64,000 nt of DNA, from the NCBI GenBank assembly GCA_963842335.1, contig CAWJGF010000003.1, forward strand, positions 254,610 to 318,609, written 5' to 3'. The DNA is from PALSA-600 sp963842335 (GTDB lineage Bacteria; Actinomycetota; Thermoleophilia; Gaiellales; Gaiellaceae). Shown in pieces: positions 41,969 to 51,651 of this stretch. The position numbers were made by a program, and so were the translations under genes. The notes beneath the pieces were generated by a model. It ran no database searches. It saw nothing but the letters and a program-made list of their open reading frames with translations, and was not told the origin of the DNA. Positions within the stretch are counted from its first letter, which is position 1, and every line of letters starts with the position of its first letter.

Positions 41969-43855
41969 ATGCCACCGCGCTACACCAGGCTGACCGAACC
42001 GCTTGTCCGTGAGAACGGAGAGCTGAGGACCGCGAGCTGGGATGAGGCGCTCGATCGCGCCGCCGCCGGCTTCCGCACCGCGCGTGAGCGAGGCTCGATG
42101 ACGGGTCTCTTCAGCTGCTCCAAAGCCACGAACGAGCTGAACTTCGCAGCACAGAAGTTCTCGCGTCTTGCCCTCGGCTCGAACAACATCGACAGCTGCA
42201 ACCGCACCTGACACGCTCCTAGCGTCGTCGGTCTGGCGACGGTGTTCGGTGCAGGTGGCGGAACGAGCTCCTACGAAGAGCTGCGCGAGTGTGCGGATGT
42301 GATCGTGCTCTGGGGCTCGAACGCCCGCGAGGCGCATCCGATCTTCTTCCACCACGTCCTGAAAGCGATGCACCGCGGCGCGAAGCTCGTCGTCGTCGAC
42401 CCGCGCCGCACTCCATCGGCGCAGTGGGGCGATCTGTGGCTCGGGCTCGACGTCGGCACCGACATCGCGCTTGCGAACGCGGTCGGAAGGGAGATCATCG
42501 TCGCCGGTCTCGTCGACGACGAGTTCGTGGCTCGCGCGACCTCGGGCTTCGACGCCTACCGCGAGTCGGTCGAGCGCTGGACGCTCGACGAGGCGGAGCG
42601 CGTCACCGGTGTGCCCGCAACCGCGATCAAGGAGCTCGCGCACCTGTGGGGCAATGCGAAGCACGCGCAGATGTGCTGGACGCTCGGGATCACCGAGCAC
42701 CACAACGGAGTCGACAATGTCTTCGCACTCATCAACCTGTCGCTCCTGACAGGTCAGGTCGGCAAGTACGGCTCGGGCCTGCAGCCGCTGCGGGGCCAGA
42801 ACAACGTGCAGGGCGGCGGCGACATGGGCGCGCTCCCGAACAAGCTGCCGGGCTTCCAGGACGTCGAAGACGACGCGTGCCGGGCTCGGTTCGAAGCCGC
42901 CTGGGGCACGACGATCCCGGCGCGGAACGGCCTGCACCTCTCGCAGATGTTCGAAGCAATCGAGCGGGACGAGCTGAGCGCCCTGTACGTGATCGGCGAG
43001 AACCCGGCGCAGTCGGAGGCCGACCGCACCCGCGCGGTCGGACTGCTCGAGCGGCTCGACCATCTGGTGGTGCAGGACATCTTCCGCACGAAGACGGCCG
43101 AGCTCGCCGACGTCGTCCTCCCGGCGTCTGCCTCCTGGGCGGAGGCCGAAGGCACGGTCACCTCGAGCGAGCGGCGCGTGCAACGGGTGCGCAAGGCACT
43201 CGACCCACCGGGTGAGGCGCGTGACGACGTCGAGATCGTCTACGCGCTCGGGGCGAGGCTCGGGGTCGACCTCGGCAGCGCCGCGCCCGAGGACGTCTGG
43301 AATGAGCTCCGGACCCTCTCGCCCATGCACGCCGGCATGTCCTACGCGCGGCTGGAGGAGCTCGGCGGCATCCCGTGGCCTTGTTGGGACGAGCAGCACG
43401 AAGGCGAGCAGTTCCTGCATGCGCGGCTGTGGGACGACGTCGTCGCGATTCCGGCGCCGTTCACACCGGTGGTCGACGACCCACCGGTCGACCTGCTCAG
43501 TGAGGAGTTCCCGGTGCGGCTGACGACTGGCCGCCGCCTCGAGTCGTTCAACACGGGCGTGCAGACTGGCGGCTTCAGCTCGCCACTGCATGTTGGCGGC
43601 GAGGCGCTGCGCGTCTCGCCGGAGGACGGCGCGCGCTACGGCCTCGTCGACGGCGGCCGGGCTCGCGTTGTCTCTCGTCGCGGCTCGGTCGAGGCGCCGG
43701 TCGCGTTCGACGGTACGCTCCGCCCCGGTCTCGCCTTCATGAATCTCCACTTCCCGGACGTCGTCGAGACGAACGTGCTCACGATCGACGCGACCGATCC
43801 GAAGAGCGGCACCGCCGAGTTCAAGGCGACAGCCATCCGCGTGGAGGCGGTTTAG
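41969..43855 (+). CDS. fdhA: formate dehydrogenase catalytic subunit, selenocysteine-containing, lacking N-terminal Fe-S domains
   Basis: A 628-residue molybdenum/tungsten bis-MGD oxidoreductase subunit read through an in-frame TGA at 42209-42211 (residue 81, selenocysteine). Around it the protein reads DSCNRT-U-HAPSVVGLATVFG, the formate dehydrogenase active-site motif with His after Sec. Both sides of the TGA are in one frame. The N-terminus starts at YTRLTEPLVRENG, the point right after the 4Fe-4S domain in ordinary FdhA. The missing domain is encoded at 45511-46371. Downstream blocks LWGSNAREAHP, LQPLRGQNNVQGGGDMG and the C-terminal RLTTGRRLESFNTG match FdhA. It oxidises formate to CO2. 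Confidence 0.93.
42209..42241 (+). promoter_or_regulatory. UGA selenocysteine codon and bacterial SECIS hairpin
   Basis: TGA at 42209-42211 is followed by a hairpin: CGTCGTC (42223-42229) pairs with GGCGACG (42235-42241), one G-U pair included. The apical loop is GGTCT at bases 19-23 after the TGA. E. coli fdhF has the same GGUCU loop at the same distance, contacted by SelB. The element lies inside the coding region, as in other bacteria. Confidence 0.88.
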
Positions 43856-43858
43856 CGA

Positions 43859-45514
43859 ATGCCCGACCTGCGGCTGCTCGAGGCGCTGCCGAGCACGGCC
43901 GAGCGCGAGGCAATCGATGGAGTGCTCGGCGCACCGGGGACGTACGACGGACGCATCGCACACGACGACCGCACACAACGGCACCGCCTTTTGCCCGCGC
44001 TCCGCGCCGCCCAGCTCCGGGTCGGCTGGGTGAGCGAGGGGGCACTCGGCTACGCGTCACGGCGCCTTGCGGTACCGCCCGCCGAGGCGTACGGCGTCGC
44101 GAGCTTCTACGCACTGCTTGCGCTCGAAGAGCGGCCCGCCGACGTGACGCACGTGTGCAACGACCTGTCGTGCATGCTCGCAGGCGCCGAGGTCCCCGAG
44201 GACGCTCATCCGAGCCCGTGCCTCGGGCTCTGCGAGCGGGCACCTGCGTCGTACCGCACGATCGCCGGCGAGACACCGGTCGAGCTGCAGCTGCCGGAAT
44301 CGTCCCCGCCGCTGCCACAGGCAGGTGATCCGTCGCTGCGGCTCCTGCGTCGCATCGGCGACGGCATCGACCCGGAGTCACTCGACGCGTACCTGTCCGC
44401 GGACGGCTTCGAAGCCCTGTTCCGCGCGCGCGCTCTTGGAGCCGAGGCGATCATCCGCGAGGTGACCGAGTCGCGGCTGCTCGGCCGCGGCGGCGCCGCG
44501 TTTCCGACGGGCACGAAGTGGGAGGCCGTCGCGCGCCAGCCGGCCCAGCCGCACTACATCGTCTGCAACGCCGACGAGTCGGAGCCGGGAACGTTCAAGG
44601 ATCGCGTGCTGATGGAGAGCGACCCGTTCGCCGTCATCGAGGCGATGGCGATCGCAGGGCTCGCGACGGGCAGCGCGAAGGGCTTCCTCTACGTACGCGC
44701 GGAGTATCCGCTCGCCCATCGGCGGCTCGCGCATGCGATCGAGGAGTCGCGCGAGCTGTTGAACGGGTTCGAGATCGAGCTGCGCATCGGCGCCGGCGCC
44801 TACGTGTGCGGCGAGGAGACCGCGCTCTTCCAGTCGATCGAAGGGTTCCGCGGCGAGCCGCGCAACAAGCCGCCGTTCCCGGTCGAGGTCGGGTTGTTCG
44901 GCCGGCCGACCGCCGTCAACAACGTTGAGACACTCCTGAACGTCCTCGAGGTGCTCCGCGAGGGCGGCGCCACGTACGCCGAGACCGGAACCAAGGACTC
45001 AACCGGCACGCGGCTCTTCTGCGTATCGGGCTGCGTCGAGCGGCCGGGCCTGTACGAGCTGCCGTTCGGCGCGACGCTGCGCGAGCTGCTCGACCTGGCG
45101 GGTGCGCGGCCGCCGAAAGCGGTGCTGCTCGGCGGCGCGGCGGGTGCCTTCGTCGGCCCGGAGCTGCTCGATCTCAAGCTGACACACGAGGACACGCGCG
45201 CCGCCGGAGTAACTCTTGGCTCGGGCGTCGTGATCGTGTACGACGAGCACGCGGAGCTCGTGCCGGCACTGCTGCGGATCGCAGAGTTCTTCCGCGACGA
45301 GTCGTGCGGCCAGTGCGTTCCGTGCCGGGTCGGCACCGTCCGCCAGGAAGAAGCGCTCCATCGCCTCGCTGCGGGCAAGCCGCACGAGGACGAGTTGGCG
45401 ACGCTGGCCGAGCTCGCTCAGGTCATGCGCGACGCATCGATCTGCGGCCTCGGCCAGACGGCGGCGAGCGCGGTAACGTCAGCGATCGTGAACCTCGGAG
45501 TGTTCAAGGCGTGA
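43859..45514 (+). CDS. formate dehydrogenase NuoE-NuoF fusion (NAD and FMN binding)
   Basis: A 551-residue fusion. Residues 1-150 are NuoE/FdsG-like with 2Fe-2S cysteines in VCNDLSCML and PCLGLCERAP. Residues 160-551 are NuoF/FdsB-like: FMN/NAD motifs GRGGAAFPTGTKW, NADESEPGTFKDR and GAYVCGEETALF, and the 4Fe-4S set SCGQCVPCRVGT with ICGLG. It passes formate electrons to NAD+. It starts three bases after the fdhA stop and overlaps the next gene (GTGA). Confidence 0.93.
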   Translation: MPDLRLLEALPSTAEREAIDGVLGAPGTYDGRIAHDDRTQRHRLLPALRAAQLRVGWVSEGALGYASRRLAVPPAEAYGVASFYALLALEERPADVTHVCNDLSCMLAGAEVPEDAHPSPCLGLCERAPASYRTIAGETPVELQLPESSPPLPQAGDPSLRLLRRIGDGIDPESLDAYLSADGFEALFRARALGAEAIIREVTESRLLGRGGAAFPTGTKWEAVARQPAQPHYIVCNADESEPGTFKDRVLMESDPFAVIEAMAIAGLATGSAKGFLYVRAEYPLAHRRLAHAIEESRELLNGFEIELRIGAGAYVCGEETALFQSIEGFRGEPRNKPPFPVEVGLFGRPTAVNNVETLLNVLEVLREGGATYAETGTKDSTGTRLFCVSGCVERPGLYELPFGATLRELLDLAGARPPKAVLLGGAAGAFVGPELLDLKLTHEDTRAAGVTLGSGVVIVYDEHAELVPALLRIAEFFRDESCGQCVPCRVGTVRQEEALHRLAAGKPHEDELATLAELAQVMRDASICGLGQTAASAVTSAIVNLGVFKA

Positions 45515-46371
45515 CGACAACGATGCTGGCCGCACCGAAGAAGATGGTCGAGGTGACGATCGACGGGCAACCTGTGCGCTTGCTCGAGGGCTCGACAATT
45601 CTCGATGCGTGCCGGATGCTCGGGATCGACACGCCGACGCTCTGCTACGGCGACACCCTGACGCCGGTGAACGTCTGCCGCGTGTGCGTGGTCGAGCTCG
45701 AGGGCGCCCGCACGCTCGTCCCTGCGTGCTCGCGAAAGGCCGAGGACGGGATGGTGGTACTCACCGATTCGGAGCGCGTCCGCACGAGTCGGCGCCTCGT
45801 GCTGGAGCTGCTGGGCTCCTCGGTGAACCTCGACCTCGCCCCGGAGGCGCTCGGCTACATCGAGCGCTACGACGCCAAGCCGGAGCGGTTCGGCCCGGAG
45901 GCGGCAACCGTCGCGCAGGAGGTGAAGATCGACAACGACCTCTATGTGCGCGACTACTCCCGCTGCATCCTTTGTTACAAGTGCGTCTCGGCGTGCGGCG
46001 AGGACCATCAGAACACCTTCGCGATCGCCGTCGCAGGACGCGGATTCGGCGCCCACATCTCCACCGAGCTCGACGTGACGCTGCCCGAGTCGGCGTGCGT
46101 GTACTGCGGCAACTGCATCGCGGTGTGCCCGACCGGTGCCCTGATGTCGGTGGCGGAGTACGAGAAGCGGCAGGCCGGCACATGGGACGCCGAGAACGAG
46201 ACAGTGGTCTCGACCGTGTGCCCCTACTGCGGCGTCGGCTGCAACCTCGAGCTGCACGTACAGGAGAACGAAGTCGTGAACGTCACGTCACCCCATGACC
46301 ATGACGTCACCGAGGGCAACCTGTGCATCAAGGGTCGCTTCGGTTACCAGTACGTGCAGAATCGGCGGTAG
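45511..46371 (+). CDS. formate dehydrogenase iron-sulfur subunit, detached N-terminal part of FdhA
   Basis: A 286-residue protein equal to the N-terminal region of FdsA/NuoG-type FdhA. It has a 2Fe-2S domain (LCYGDTLTPVNVCRVCVVE, VPACS), two ferredoxin-like 4Fe-4S sites (CILCYKCVSAC and CVYCGNCIAVCP) and the molybdopterin-oxidoreductase 4Fe-4S domain (CPYCGVGC ... LCIKGRFGYQYV). It ends at QNRR, just where the catalytic subunit begins. The His/Cys cluster site usual between the 2Fe-2S and ferredoxin domains is not seen. It would wire the Mo site to the NuoEF fusion. Confidence 0.9.
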   Translation: MTTTMLAAPKKMVEVTIDGQPVRLLEGSTILDACRMLGIDTPTLCYGDTLTPVNVCRVCVVELEGARTLVPACSRKAEDGMVVLTDSERVRTSRRLVLELLGSSVNLDLAPEALGYIERYDAKPERFGPEAATVAQEVKIDNDLYVRDYSRCILCYKCVSACGEDHQNTFAIAVAGRGFGAHISTELDVTLPESACVYCGNCIAVCPTGALMSVAEYEKRQAGTWDAENETVVSTVCPYCGVGCNLELHVQENEVVNVTSPHDHDVTEGNLCIKGRFGYQYVQNRR

Positions 46372-46628
46372 TGCGCGTTCAGGTTCTCTACTGGCAGGAG
46401 ATCCCGTCGCTCGTCCGTGTGACGGAAGAGGACGGGACGCAGCTCTCGCGGCAGCTGCCGGACGCGTTTCAGCAGGAGATCGATCGCGTCGCGATGGAGC
46501 AGGGCCTGATCGGCAGCGACGCGTACCTCGAGCAGTTCGCCTGGCGCGACCTCGATCCCCGCGACGGCGCTCCGAACGACGTGCTCGACGCGGTCGAGGC
46601 GGAGCTTTCGCCACCAGCCTCTACCTGA
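46371..46628 (+). CDS. small 'virulence factor'-domain (PF13769-like) protein
   Basis: An 85-residue protein starting at GTG 46371, which shares one base with the preceding TAG. The sequence QVLYWQEIPSLVRV, LPDAFQQEIDRVAMEQGL and GSDAYLEQFAWRD matches the short family misleadingly named virulence factor. In proteobacteria this family is often found beside MTHFR, DUF1638 and MttB genes, so its presence here ties the formate dehydrogenase string to the corrinoid operon. Function is unknown. It ends within the converging hydrolase gene. Confidence 0.75.
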   Translation: MRVQVLYWQEIPSLVRVTEEDGTQLSRQLPDAFQQEIDRVAMEQGLIGSDAYLEQFAWRDLDPRDGAPNDVLDAVEAELSPPAST

Positions 46629-47976
46629 GCAGGAACGAGGCGATGGCGGCGCGGCCGCGGCCGCTGGCCGCGCGCGACTGCACCGAGTGGCCGGCACCGG
46701 GCACGACGACGAGCGTCCCGTGCGGCACCAATTTCAGCTCCTGCCGAGCCCATTCGAGCGGCGTCGAGAGGTCGCGGTCGCCGTTCACGAGCAGGGTCGG
46801 CACCTTGATCTTGCCGCTCACGAGCGGCGTCGCGGGGGTCGGCGCCCACGGCAGGCACTGGCCGATGAAGCCATTGCCGAGCGCCGTCGCCCGGTCGAAC
46901 GGATAGAGAGCGGCCGCCGAAAGCCTCGCGACCGCGCGAGCGAGCTTCGCGGGGCGGCCGGCGAGCGGTGCCGTCGAGTCGCCCCACGGATACCGCCAGT
47001 CGGCACAGAGGGCGCTCGCGTGCAGCCCTTGGTCGAGCTCGCTTGCAGGGAACGCTTCGTCGGCATGCACCGTCGCGAGGAACCGGTCGAGTGCCGTCAG
47101 GTCGCCCTTCGCCGCCTCGTGCAGCGCGGCCGGCACGTCGATCGTCGCGACGAACGTCGGATCGACGATCGACTCGAAGGTGAGCGCGTCGAGCAGCTTC
47201 GGGCCGTTGTGCGTCGCCCGGACGACCGCGGCGAGGTCCGTGGCGCACGCATCCGTGCCGCACACCTCATGGAGCACGCGTGTCACCGCATGGAACTCGA
47301 CGAGGCCGAGATCGAAGCGGCCGGTATGCGGCACGACGGAGTCGAGTACCAGCTTGCTCACGCGGCTCGGATGGGCGAGCGAGTACCGCTCCCCCACGAA
47401 GGTGCCGTACGAGATGCCGTCGATCGCCCACGTCTTTACACCGAGCGCCTCGCGAAGCGCCTCCATGTCGGCGACCACGTCGTCAGTTCCGAAGAAGGCG
47501 CGCTTCGCGCCGAGTTGCCGGGCGCAGGCCCGCACGGCGGCCGCGGGCGGCGGATAGAGATCCGAGCTCCCCATCGCCCGCTGCAACCCCCGGCAGTCGA
47601 GCGCGCCGTCGCCCGTCCCGCGCTGGTCGTAGACGACGACGCGGTAGCCGAGCAGCTCGGCGCCGACGATCCGGGACAGCTGCTCGAGCGATGCCACCCC
47701 CGGCTGCCCCGGGCCGCCGGTGAGCAGCAGGAGCACGCCGTGCGGCGCGTGCACGTTGTTCCCGGCGGCAACCGCGAGCGAGAGCTTCCCCTTGTGCTTC
47801 CCCGAGTGATCGAGCGGAACGGACAGCGTCGAGCACGTGAAGTCCGGCACCTCCGAGCACAACGTCTCTCCGGTCAGCCGTGGCCGCGGCGTCGTGGCGG
47901 CCGAGCCGATTCCGGCGAGCACGATCCCGAGCGCGAGGACGAGGACGAGCGAGCAGATCGTGAGCCGGGCGCTCAT
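46621..47976 (-). CDS. exported alpha/beta hydrolase, prolyl/tripeptidyl aminopeptidase-like
   Basis: A 451-residue alpha/beta hydrolase with an N-terminal signal sequence (residues 1-27, LVLVLALGIVLAGIGSA). The nucleophile is in DGISYGTFVGER, the oxyanion region is LLLLTGGPGQPG, YDQRGTGDG follows, and the acid/base residues lie in NGDRDLSTP and VPGAGHSVQSR. The family includes Streptomyces tripeptidyl aminopeptidases and proline iminopeptidases. It probably acts outside the membrane on peptides. Confidence 0.85.
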   Translation of the reverse strand: MSARLTICSLVLVLALGIVLAGIGSAATTPRPRLTGETLCSEVPDFTCSTLSVPLDHSGKHKGKLSLAVAAGNNVHAPHGVLLLLTGGPGQPGVASLEQLSRIVGAELLGYRVVVYDQRGTGDGALDCRGLQRAMGSSDLYPPPAAAVRACARQLGAKRAFFGTDDVVADMEALREALGVKTWAIDGISYGTFVGERYSLAHPSRVSKLVLDSVVPHTGRFDLGLVEFHAVTRVLHEVCGTDACATDLAAVVRATHNGPKLLDALTFESIVDPTFVATIDVPAALHEAAKGDLTALDRFLATVHADEAFPASELDQGLHASALCADWRYPWGDSTAPLAGRPAKLARAVARLSAAALYPFDRATALGNGFIGQCLPWAPTPATPLVSGKIKVPTLLVNGDRDLSTPLEWARQELKLVPHGTLVVVPGAGHSVQSRAASGRGRAAIASFLLR

Positions 47977-48021
47977 GACAGGATCATGCAGGTGTCCGGC
48001 AGCAGTTGTGCCGCGTCAACG

Positions 48022-48027
48022 TAGACT
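48022..48027 (+). promoter_or_regulatory. -10 element of a leaderless pfk promoter
   Basis: TAGACT ends seven bases before the ATG at 48035, with no Shine-Dalgarno sequence between. Confidence 0.5.
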
Positions 48028-48034
48028 CAGATCA

Positions 48035-49054
<1,020 letters not shown>

Positions 49055-49064
49055 CGCCCACCCA

Positions 49065-50435
49065 TCATGCGAGCGGAAAGCTGCGGTGACGGCGCGGCGG
49101 CACGAGGAAATTCTGGCGGTGCGTCGTCGACAGCACCTGGTTGAAACCCTGCTCACGTGCGCGCGGCTCGAAGGCGATCGTGCCGCCGGGAAGCACGCCG
49201 TCCATCGCGCGCCTGTTGCGGAAGAAGTCGTCACTCGTCGGGTTGAAGACGACGAAATGCACGCCGGCAGCGGGCGTCGCGCCGATCTCGTCCGAGCGTA
49301 CCGACCAGTTGAACGGGTTGTCGAGCGTGTTGAAGTCGGCCCGCACCGGGATCGCAGTGCCCTTCGGATAGACAGTGCCGTCGGCCGCCACGAAGTCTCG
49401 ATCGAGGCGCGAGGTCGTCTGGATCGCTGCGCTGTGGCCGATTCGTCCCGAGCTCTTGTAATCGGCGTGCACGTCGCTCTCCGTCGAGACGTTCTTGGGG
49501 CCCTGGGGGACGGTCTGGGTGTCCTGCTTCACGCTCAGGTTCGGGCGAAATGCCGTTGAAACCCGCTCGTCGAAGTCGAAGTTGAGATACCAGGCCTCGA
49601 GGTCCTCGTGGATATGCGAGAGATGCATGTGCGTGCCGTTGCGGAAGTAGTCGCTGTCGCGGAAGTCGACGTAGCCGAGCGTCTCGAAGTTCGCGATCGG
49701 CCCCGGCCCCATCCCGGCCTTCTGCGTGGAGGTGAACCCGAGGAAGAGCTCAGATGTGTCGGGGATCAGATCGGCGCCCGGAATACCTGCGGCGAGCGCC
49801 ATCTGCTTCGGCAGCGACTGGGCGCCTTCGAAGCCGCCTCCGGCAAACCCACGGCGGATCGACGTGAGGGTGAAGAGCTTCGAGACGCGGATGCGCTCCG
49901 TCGCGTCGTCGATGTGCGCCCGCACGTCGGAGCGCAGCAGGATTGCGATGTCGTTTGCCTCGAGCCGCGTGTCGCCGGGATCGCTCTGGAAGCGGATTGC
50001 GTCGAGGAGCACTGGCTTGTCGGCGCGCCGGTCGTGTGGCAACAAGCGCGCAGCCGCGTCGGGCACGAGGCGCTCGAAATACGGCATGCCCCACGCGACG
50101 GTGACTCCGAGGCCGGCCGGCGTCGGTGCGTAGTCGCGCTCGAGCCCGGCGAGCAACTGCTCGAGGTCGCGCTGGGCGCTCTGGATGTTCCCGCGGTCGG
50201 CGGTGACGTGCCCGGTGAGGATCTCGTGATGAAGCGGCGGCACGAGCACCTCGACGTTGTCGGAGTGCACGACGCGGATGCCGTCGAGCAGATGCTGCTC
50301 GGGCGGCACCGGGCCTGCCGCGGCCGCGCGCTGCGGTGACCCGCCGGCCAACTGGTCGACGAGCTCATAGATGCCGGCAGCCCCGACAACGCCGGCGGCC
50401 GCGCCGGCGAGGGCCTGCCTGCGCGTCAGCTTCAT
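49065..50435 (-). CDS. Tat-exported DyP-peroxidase-like protein (uncertain family)
   Basis: A 456-residue exported protein. The twin-arginine signal is MKLTRRQALAGAAAGVVGAAG. The C-terminal half contains FEGAQSLPKQMALAAG, SELFLGFTSTQKAGMG, YFRNGTHMHLSHIHEDLEAW and FNPTSDDFFRNRRAMDG. The layout resembles DyP-type peroxidase-related Tat proteins, but the canonical GxxDG heme motif is not clear. It overlaps the lipoprotein gene upstream by ATGA, so the two are made together. Confidence 0.6.
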   Translation of the reverse strand: MKLTRRQALAGAAAGVVGAAGIYELVDQLAGGSPQRAAAAGPVPPEQHLLDGIRVVHSDNVEVLVPPLHHEILTGHVTADRGNIQSAQRDLEQLLAGLERDYAPTPAGLGVTVAWGMPYFERLVPDAAARLLPHDRRADKPVLLDAIRFQSDPGDTRLEANDIAILLRSDVRAHIDDATERIRVSKLFTLTSIRRGFAGGGFEGAQSLPKQMALAAGIPGADLIPDTSELFLGFTSTQKAGMGPGPIANFETLGYVDFRDSDYFRNGTHMHLSHIHEDLEAWYLNFDFDERVSTAFRPNLSVKQDTQTVPQGPKNVSTESDVHADYKSSGRIGHSAAIQTTSRLDRDFVAADGTVYPKGTAIPVRADFNTLDNPFNWSVRSDEIGATPAAGVHFVVFNPTSDDFFRNRRAMDGVLPGGTIAFEPRAREQGFNQVLSTTHRQNFLVPPRRHRSFPLA

Positions 50436-51061
50436 CAGGTGACGGGGGTCGGCTTGATGAGGACGAGCGACGCGAGCTCCTGCTTCAGGTACCGCAGGAC
50501 ATGCTCGTACGAGAGCGGCGGCGCGACGTGCTCGGAGAGCGTGTAGAGGTTGCCGTAGCGGCGCCAGAGCAGCGCCAGATGCCATTCGTCAGCGTCCTGG
50601 TTCACCGTGTAGAGGCGAGTCGCGATGCCACCGGCCTTCACGCCGCCGTGCGGCGAGTCGAAGCACGGGACGTTGCGGCTGTCCGAGCCGCCCGTGCGAC
50701 AGGTCGGGATCTTCGAGACGCCGGGATACGCACGGAGGTTGACGTGCAGCTCTCCGCCCGCTGCCCCGCCACCCGTCTCCTGCCACACGAAGCTCTCGAG
50801 ATAGCTGCGGTCGGGCGAGACCGAATTGATGTTGTTCCATTGACCGCCGATCTGGCCGATCAGCGGATCGGGCAGCCAGCCGGGGCAGTAGACCGGCGCT
50901 TTGATGCGGTTCGCGAGTTTCTGCCAGCCGGCGACATGCGCGCAGCGAGGCTTCGGCGCTGCAGCCGGCGGCGCAGCACTTGCCTTCTTCGCCTCGCCAC
51001 AGCCGCTGGCAAGGAGCGCGCACGTGGCGAGGAGCCCGGAAATCGCGAGGAGCCCTCTCAC
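50435..51061 (-). CDS. putative lipoprotein paired with the Tat-exported protein
   Basis: A 208-residue protein with a lipoprotein signal (lipobox LLASGC, Cys at residue 21) followed by a short Ala/Pro linker and a globular domain with APVYCPGWLPDPL and ESFVWQE. I recognise no family. GTG at 51061. It is co-transcribed with the downstream Tat protein and may anchor it or its substrate at the membrane. Confidence 0.65.
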   Translation of the reverse strand: MRGLLAISGLLATCALLASGCGEAKKASAAPPAAAPKPRCAHVAGWQKLANRIKAPVYCPGWLPDPLIGQIGGQWNNINSVSPDRSYLESFVWQETGGGAAGGELHVNLRAYPGVSKIPTCRTGGSDSRNVPCFDSPHGGVKAGGIATRLYTVNQDADEWHLALLWRRYGNLYTLSEHVAPPLSYEHVLRYLKQELASLVLIKPTPVT

Positions 51062-51085
51062 AGCGGGCCATGGTAGCCGCCTACA

Positions 51086-51625
51086 TCAAACGTCGAACGG
51101 CCGGTGCCCGACCAGGCCGGTGACGTGGCCGCTAGGCACCAGGACGGCGTCGATCCCGGCCCGTTCCAGGGCTAGCACCTCGTCGCGTCCCGTCACGTCG
51201 ACCCTCGCAATCGCGAGTTTCCCGGCGGGAACGTCGGGCAGCAGCTCGAGGACGGCGTCGACCGGGTCGACGTCGTCGTCGATCTCCTTGGCCGAGAGCA
51301 GGAAGATCTCCGGGTCGAGCCGCTCCAGCGCGAGCTCGAGTTCCTCCTCGTCCCGCACGTCGACCACCACCTCGAGCGGGCCGTGCAGCGCGTCGTCCTC
51401 CGGGCGCGTCGTCACGGCATCCGCGTCGTGCGGCTTGCCCTTCCCGATCCAGAGCAGTGGGAGCGTCGTTGCCTGGCGGATGCCGTCGATCGGCCGTGCA
51501 ATGGCGAGCGCCTTTGCCCCCTCGCGCTCGGCATCGCGTGCAGCATCGGCGTCGTCGACGCAGACGATGATCGCGATCCCGTCACCCTCCGAGATTCGCT
51601 GACTGAGCTTTCTTGACCCGGGCAC
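51086..51625 (-). CDS. TIM-barrel-like protein resembling the C-terminal part of TrpC
   Basis: About 179 residues with alternating strands and helices: GIAIIVCVDDADAARDAEREG, LPLLWIGKG, LEVVVDVRDEEELELAL and a final ALERAGIDAVLVPSG. The order resembles the beta-alpha units of indole-3-glycerol-phosphate synthase, but the TrpC active-site lysines and Glu are not evident, so this may be a degenerate or different barrel. The start is unsure; GTG at 51625 is used, and longer in-frame starts exist. Confidence 0.5.
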   Translation of the reverse strand: MPGSRKLSQRISEGDGIAIIVCVDDADAARDAEREGAKALAIARPIDGIRQATTLPLLWIGKGKPHDADAVTTRPEDDALHGPLEVVVDVRDEEELELALERLDPEIFLLSAKEIDDDVDPVDAVLELLPDVPAGKLAIARVDVTGRDEVLALERAGIDAVLVPSGHVTGLVGHRPFDV

Positions 51626-51651
51626 CTGCGAGCGCAGCGTAACCGTCCCGG

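Noticed and set aside
41969..42211. fdhA as a pseudogene or frameshifted gene
   Set aside because: Both parts are in one frame, the TGA sits exactly at the Sec/Cys position, and the SECIS hairpin matches spacing and loop.
41807..43984. A 725-codon minus-strand open frame over fdhA
   Set aside because: Antisense to the selenoprotein gene, with no recognisable domain.
46371..46628. Virulence role from the family name
   Set aside because: The name is historical; context is formate and one-carbon metabolism.
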